DNA of 64,000 bases from positions 1,240,001-1,304,000 of the forward strand of contig OX393579.1 of assembly GCA_947652605.1 (NCBI GenBank), given 5' to 3'. The DNA comes from Elmis aenea (taxonomy: Eukaryota > Arthropoda > Insecta > Coleoptera > Elmidae). The first letter of the stretch is position 1, and every line of letters begins with the position of its first letter. Of this stretch, positions 60,444-64,000 are shown piece after piece. Below the pieces are notes generated by a model, which did no database searches, had not been told where the DNA came from, and worked only from the letters and a program-made list of their open reading frames with translations. The translations under genes and the position numbers were made by a program.

Positions 60444-60719
60444 CTGAAACATTAAATAAAAAAACAAATTATTAATTGAATTTTTCATTATTAAGAGATA
60501 CAGAGTGCCTATAAGAGTCTTTACATACAAAACGACTTCGCATCGAACGCCTCTTTCTTAACGTGTATCGCTTTGATTTTTGCGTTTTAAGACAAGTTTA
60601 ACTTAACTGTTTAAGTAAGAGTGACAACAAAAATTAAGTCATCTAGCAAAAATCTTTCACCGACACTCTGTATTTTATGAATTTATTGAATACACTATTA
60701 ATTAGGGCAACTTTGCTCA

Positions 60720-61390
60720 ACTCAAGACTACTTTTTTAATGTAGTGTTAGAAAAAGCTACAAGAGGTACATGTATATCGGCGAAAAGGACAATTTATAGC
60801 CAACGGATACAAATTATGGCTAACGCAGATGACTTAGCAAGAAATAAAACGAATTTAATAGAAGTAATCAAAAAAGTCGAAGTAAAAGCAAAGGAGCAAA
60901 GACTGAAGGTTAATGAAAAGAAAACCAAGTTTATGATACTGGATGGACAGCAAAGTAGGATACGAGACACACAACTTGAACTGGTTATGGAGGATGGGAC
61001 TTAATATAAATTTGATAGAGTGGATAAATTCAACAATTTGAAAGTCACTTTATCAGACAATGAAGAAGAGAAAACTGAGGTACAAGAAAGAATTTTTAAA
61101 GGCTCAGGATGTCTAGCGGTATTAGGTCATGTAATCAGGTCAAACAATATAGCAAGGAGGGTAAAAATTCATATCTAAAAAACAATTATAAGACAGATAG
61201 TTACGTACTGACATGTGGAAAATGAAGCAAAAAGAAGGAAAAACATTACAGGTCTGGGAAAGGAAAGTATTACGGAAGATGTTTGGGGCAAAAAAGGAGA
61301 TAAAGAGTTAAAAAAACTGACAAGGAATAAAAAAGACTGGAGAAAAACATGCAACAAAGCCATGGGCCAGCTTGACCTGAAGAGTGATTA
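60720..61390 (+). pseudogene. Decayed non-LTR retrotransposon RT fragment in a TMEM47-like intron
   Basis: Plus-strand translation from 60744 includes QIMANADDLARNKTNLIEVI and VNEKKTKFMIL, matching the RT catalytic YADD region, with the Tyr changed to Asn. The downstream part (about 61020-61390) contains EVQERIFKGS and GKKGDKELKKLTRNKKDW but has in-frame stops. It is antisense to the host gene. Confidence 0.8.
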
Positions 61391-61866
61391 AATAAATAAA
61401 ATATTTTTTTGTCCACTGATGATTTATATTTACATTAATAATAGGATCACTCAAATAATTTATACTACAACTGATGAAGACTGGAGTCTTGAATCTGGTT
61501 TTGCACTTGGGAAAACCATACTTCGAAAATAAGTTGAGCGATTTTTGATTGAGCTTATTTATACCAAATAAATAAATCATATAAATAATCAAACATTCTC
61601 TAGGGTTATTTTTTTAACCACATTATTTTATCCTTGCTGTGGGCTGTGGGGCCACTTAAATTTTTTTGTTATTACATATTTGCATTAAAATGCTAACTGT
61701 AATTTGTTTGGCTAAAATTGGGAAGATTGGTATGAGTTTCAAACAATAAACTAAGCAAATTTTTCATCAGTAGTCGAGGAATGTTATCCATGAAGAGCAA
61801 AGTTACCCAAATTGAGCGTAATTTAAGGTGATAATTAAAAAAAATATCAAACGAAGCAGAACTAAC

Positions 61867-62053
61867 CTGCATCTCGCGCTTCATAGCATCCAGGTGGCTC
61901 TTTCATATTGAAAGGTAAGGGTTGGGGAGCATCTTCTTCGATGCAGTGCATGAAGAGGCCTTGTCGCCACCCTGCCGCCATCAGCCAATCCGTCGATGCA
62001 AGACCCATTATCATTAAAATGATCACTATGAGTCCGCATATGAAGGCAATCAC
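61867..62053 (-). CDS. TMEM47: TMEM47-like tetraspan, exon with TM1 and first extracellular loop
   Basis: Acceptor cgtttcag, phase 0; donor GCAG|gttagt, phase 1. Encodes VIAFICGLIVIILMIMGLAS and TDW (TM1), then the first extracellular loop WRQGLFMHCIEE...PPGCYEARDA with the W-x-GL-x-x-x-C...C pattern of the PMP22/claudin superfamily. The four exons give 186 residues in continuous frame (human TMEM47 is 181). The initiator exon, probably coding 10-20 residues, was not found downstream of 62053 and may lie beyond the window. TMEM47 and its nematode homologue VAB-9 sit at cell-cell junctions; that role is inferred here. Confidence 0.86.
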
Positions 62054-64000
62054 CTGAAACGAAAAAAAAAACATGATTATCTCAATAATTACGAAATGTT
62101 TAATAAATTTATCAAACACAAAATAGAATAAAAATTGAACTGTTTCGGAAAATATACTCATTTAAATAATTCCTAGTGTAAAATTGTAGATTATCGCAAT
62201 TAACACAAGTACATTTACTATAAGAAGGTTTAAAGTGCCTAGGAAATTGCAATTTGCAGTAACTTTTCATCTTAAATGTTACTAAAAATAACATAGCAGA
62301 TTAAAATGTAACAATTGAACAGCACATTATTAGGGTCCATAATTATTATTAAACATTCAAAACATACATTATAATAAAATGATAAGACATGTTTGAAGAG
62401 ACATTTTTATCGCACTTTGACCCAAATTTATTCAACAGATATTTTTATCTGTACTACTATAATTTAAGCAAGAATTTTATATTCGAGAACACATTTCAAC
62501 GTTCTAATCTATCGCTGATATCAATATTTTTTGACTGAATAAACAAACAGGTAATATCAACATGTAACAAGATCTTATGTATCAAATCACTGGTTTTTTT
62601 ATTTGATAAAGAATAGCGTAACAAACTTTCCAATTTAAAATCAGATACAAACAAGGTTAGATTTTTTTTCTTATAAATACACACGTTGGTAGCAAATTTA
62701 ATTGATTTTGTTGGTAATCAAGAACAGAAATACGCTATTAACGTAAAGCTAAATTAATTTTTGTAAAAGCTACTGTATACAGCAGTACCGCGTGTTTTTC
62801 ATTGTTTTTAGACATGAACCGGAAGCAGAAATGAAAACCAAACAATTCATGGTGTAGTTTTTATTCCTAACAGTTTTCATTTGCATGCTGTGGTGAAACA
62901 ATTTGCTAAGATTCTCGCCAAAATTAAACGAAAATCTGTTTTAATTTTTAATTATGCACTGTTTGTAAACAGTAAAGACTATAACTCCAAATTTATTTCT
63001 TAATCTATATTAGTTTAAGAGACAGTGTGCAAAATAGTAGGTAAAATTATAAACCTAAAAATTTTACCAACAAATATTAGATAATTTCAATTAAATTGAT
63101 TTTATTTGGATCAGTTTGTTCCAAAAACTATGTGCTAAGACCTTTAGACAAAAATATGATCCATAATCAGAGGGGCATTAATTAAATACATTAGTCTCTA
63201 AGAACATCGACATAATTTTTAGTTTTGCTAATTTAGCAACAAAATTTTTAGTACCATATGTTTAGTTATTAGGTAATTTTATCTGAAATTAAATTATTTT
63301 GAGTGCTAGTTCGCTAACGTTTTTACTAAATATTTATAATTACTGAATAAATCTTATTACATATTTGGAACACGACTGTTCCAATCTGGTATTAAAATTA
63401 AAACATCTTAGTGAATAATTAATTACATAATTATTAATTATTGAACTAAATGTAGGTATGTCATTTATTTGATGTCGATAATTCAAAAAACTTGGAGATG
63501 GTTCAAGTTAACAAAGATTTCCGTTATAATTCTAGCTCAAATGAAAAAACCCTAGTTTTTAGCTAACCATGATAAAAGCTTGAAAACTTAAATTTTCCCA
63601 TAAAAAAAGTGTTTTAGCAACTAAAATTTGATTAAACTAAACATTTTTTAAGAAAACCTATTATTATGCGCACCACTGTAATGTGATTATTATTATCCAG
63701 TACAACATTTGTATGCATATTTGATTATATTATGTTCATTAATTTGATTAAAAAGTGTGTCAATAAAACACTGCACTTCCACAACATTATTATGCATCAG
63801 TAGTGAAAATGTATGTAGTCCAATTAACAATGTTAATAGCATTGTCGGCGAATGCATACACACATATTAGTTTTGTTAGTACAAAACAATAATAATCCAC
63901 TGCTAGTCACTTTTTAAATTGGACGGAAAATTTTATGACTCGCCGTACTAATGGTAATAACAATTTTGTCACATATTATTTACGTAATTTTTAGTTTAAT
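62054..64000 (-). other. Presumed first intron of the TMEM47-like gene
   Basis: AT-rich with no supported ORF, repeat array or RNA. An ATG that opens onto the exon at 62053 without splicing exists (62161) but would add an unlikely extra N-terminus, so I treat this as intron. Confidence 0.5.

Overview
The window is AT-rich nuclear DNA of an animal, almost certainly an insect. It has short GT-AG introns, a tetraspan, a K2P channel and a C2H2 zinc-finger gene of arthropod type, and many degraded non-LTR retrotransposons, MITE-like elements and satellites. An Artemis-type nuclease gene argues against Drosophila-like flies, which are known to lack it. A beetle is my best guess, but the sequence does not prove the order.

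Layout. 0.37-20.0 kb (minus strand): a two-pore-domain potassium channel gene. The second half (M2, M3, pore 2, M4) is encoded once, in exons at 4013-4215 and 367-1080. The first half (N-terminus, M1, pore 1) is encoded twice: by distal exons 19582-19993 plus 13752-14000, and by one large proximal exon 4315-5599. Both versions end in the same phase inside the pore-1 TIG motif and join the shared exon starting GYGH, predicting proteins of 525 and 733 residues. A 66-nt miRNA-like hairpin lies in the last intron.

21.6-42.5 kb: no protein gene. This is a large, diverged inverted duplication. Left-arm modules read on plus and right-arm modules on minus, both towards a centre near 31 kb. Each arm carries the same series of exon-like modules (A, B, C, each bounded by splice signals and closed in all frames), a conserved intronic inverted repeat between B and C, and the same dead non-LTR reverse-transcriptase remnant. 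Arm-specific satellites have invaded (326-bp dimer on the left, about 293 bp on the right), and the centre holds a foldback element, two minisatellites and a homogenised 277-bp tandem repeat. I read it as a spliced non-coding RNA locus, or a pair of convergent ones. This is the most unusual part of the window.

42.8-46 kb: a tRNA-derived element and two further tandem-repeat blocks. 48.2-51.3 kb (minus): a two-exon gene for a 15-finger C2H2 protein. 52.0-53.2 kb (plus): an intronless Artemis/DCLRE1C-type metallo-beta-lactamase/beta-CASP nuclease, divergent from the zinc-finger gene with about 0.7 kb between start codons. 54.3-55.0 kb (minus): a low-confidence two-exon candidate for a small secreted protein. 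59.5-62.05 kb (minus): four exons of a TMEM47/VAB-9-type claudin-like tetraspan whose first exon was not found, with a decayed retrotransposon in one intron.

No operon-like arrangement exists. The protein genes look functionally independent (excitability, transcription, DNA-end processing, cell junctions). All identifications come from reading motifs and splice frames; no database or expression data were used.
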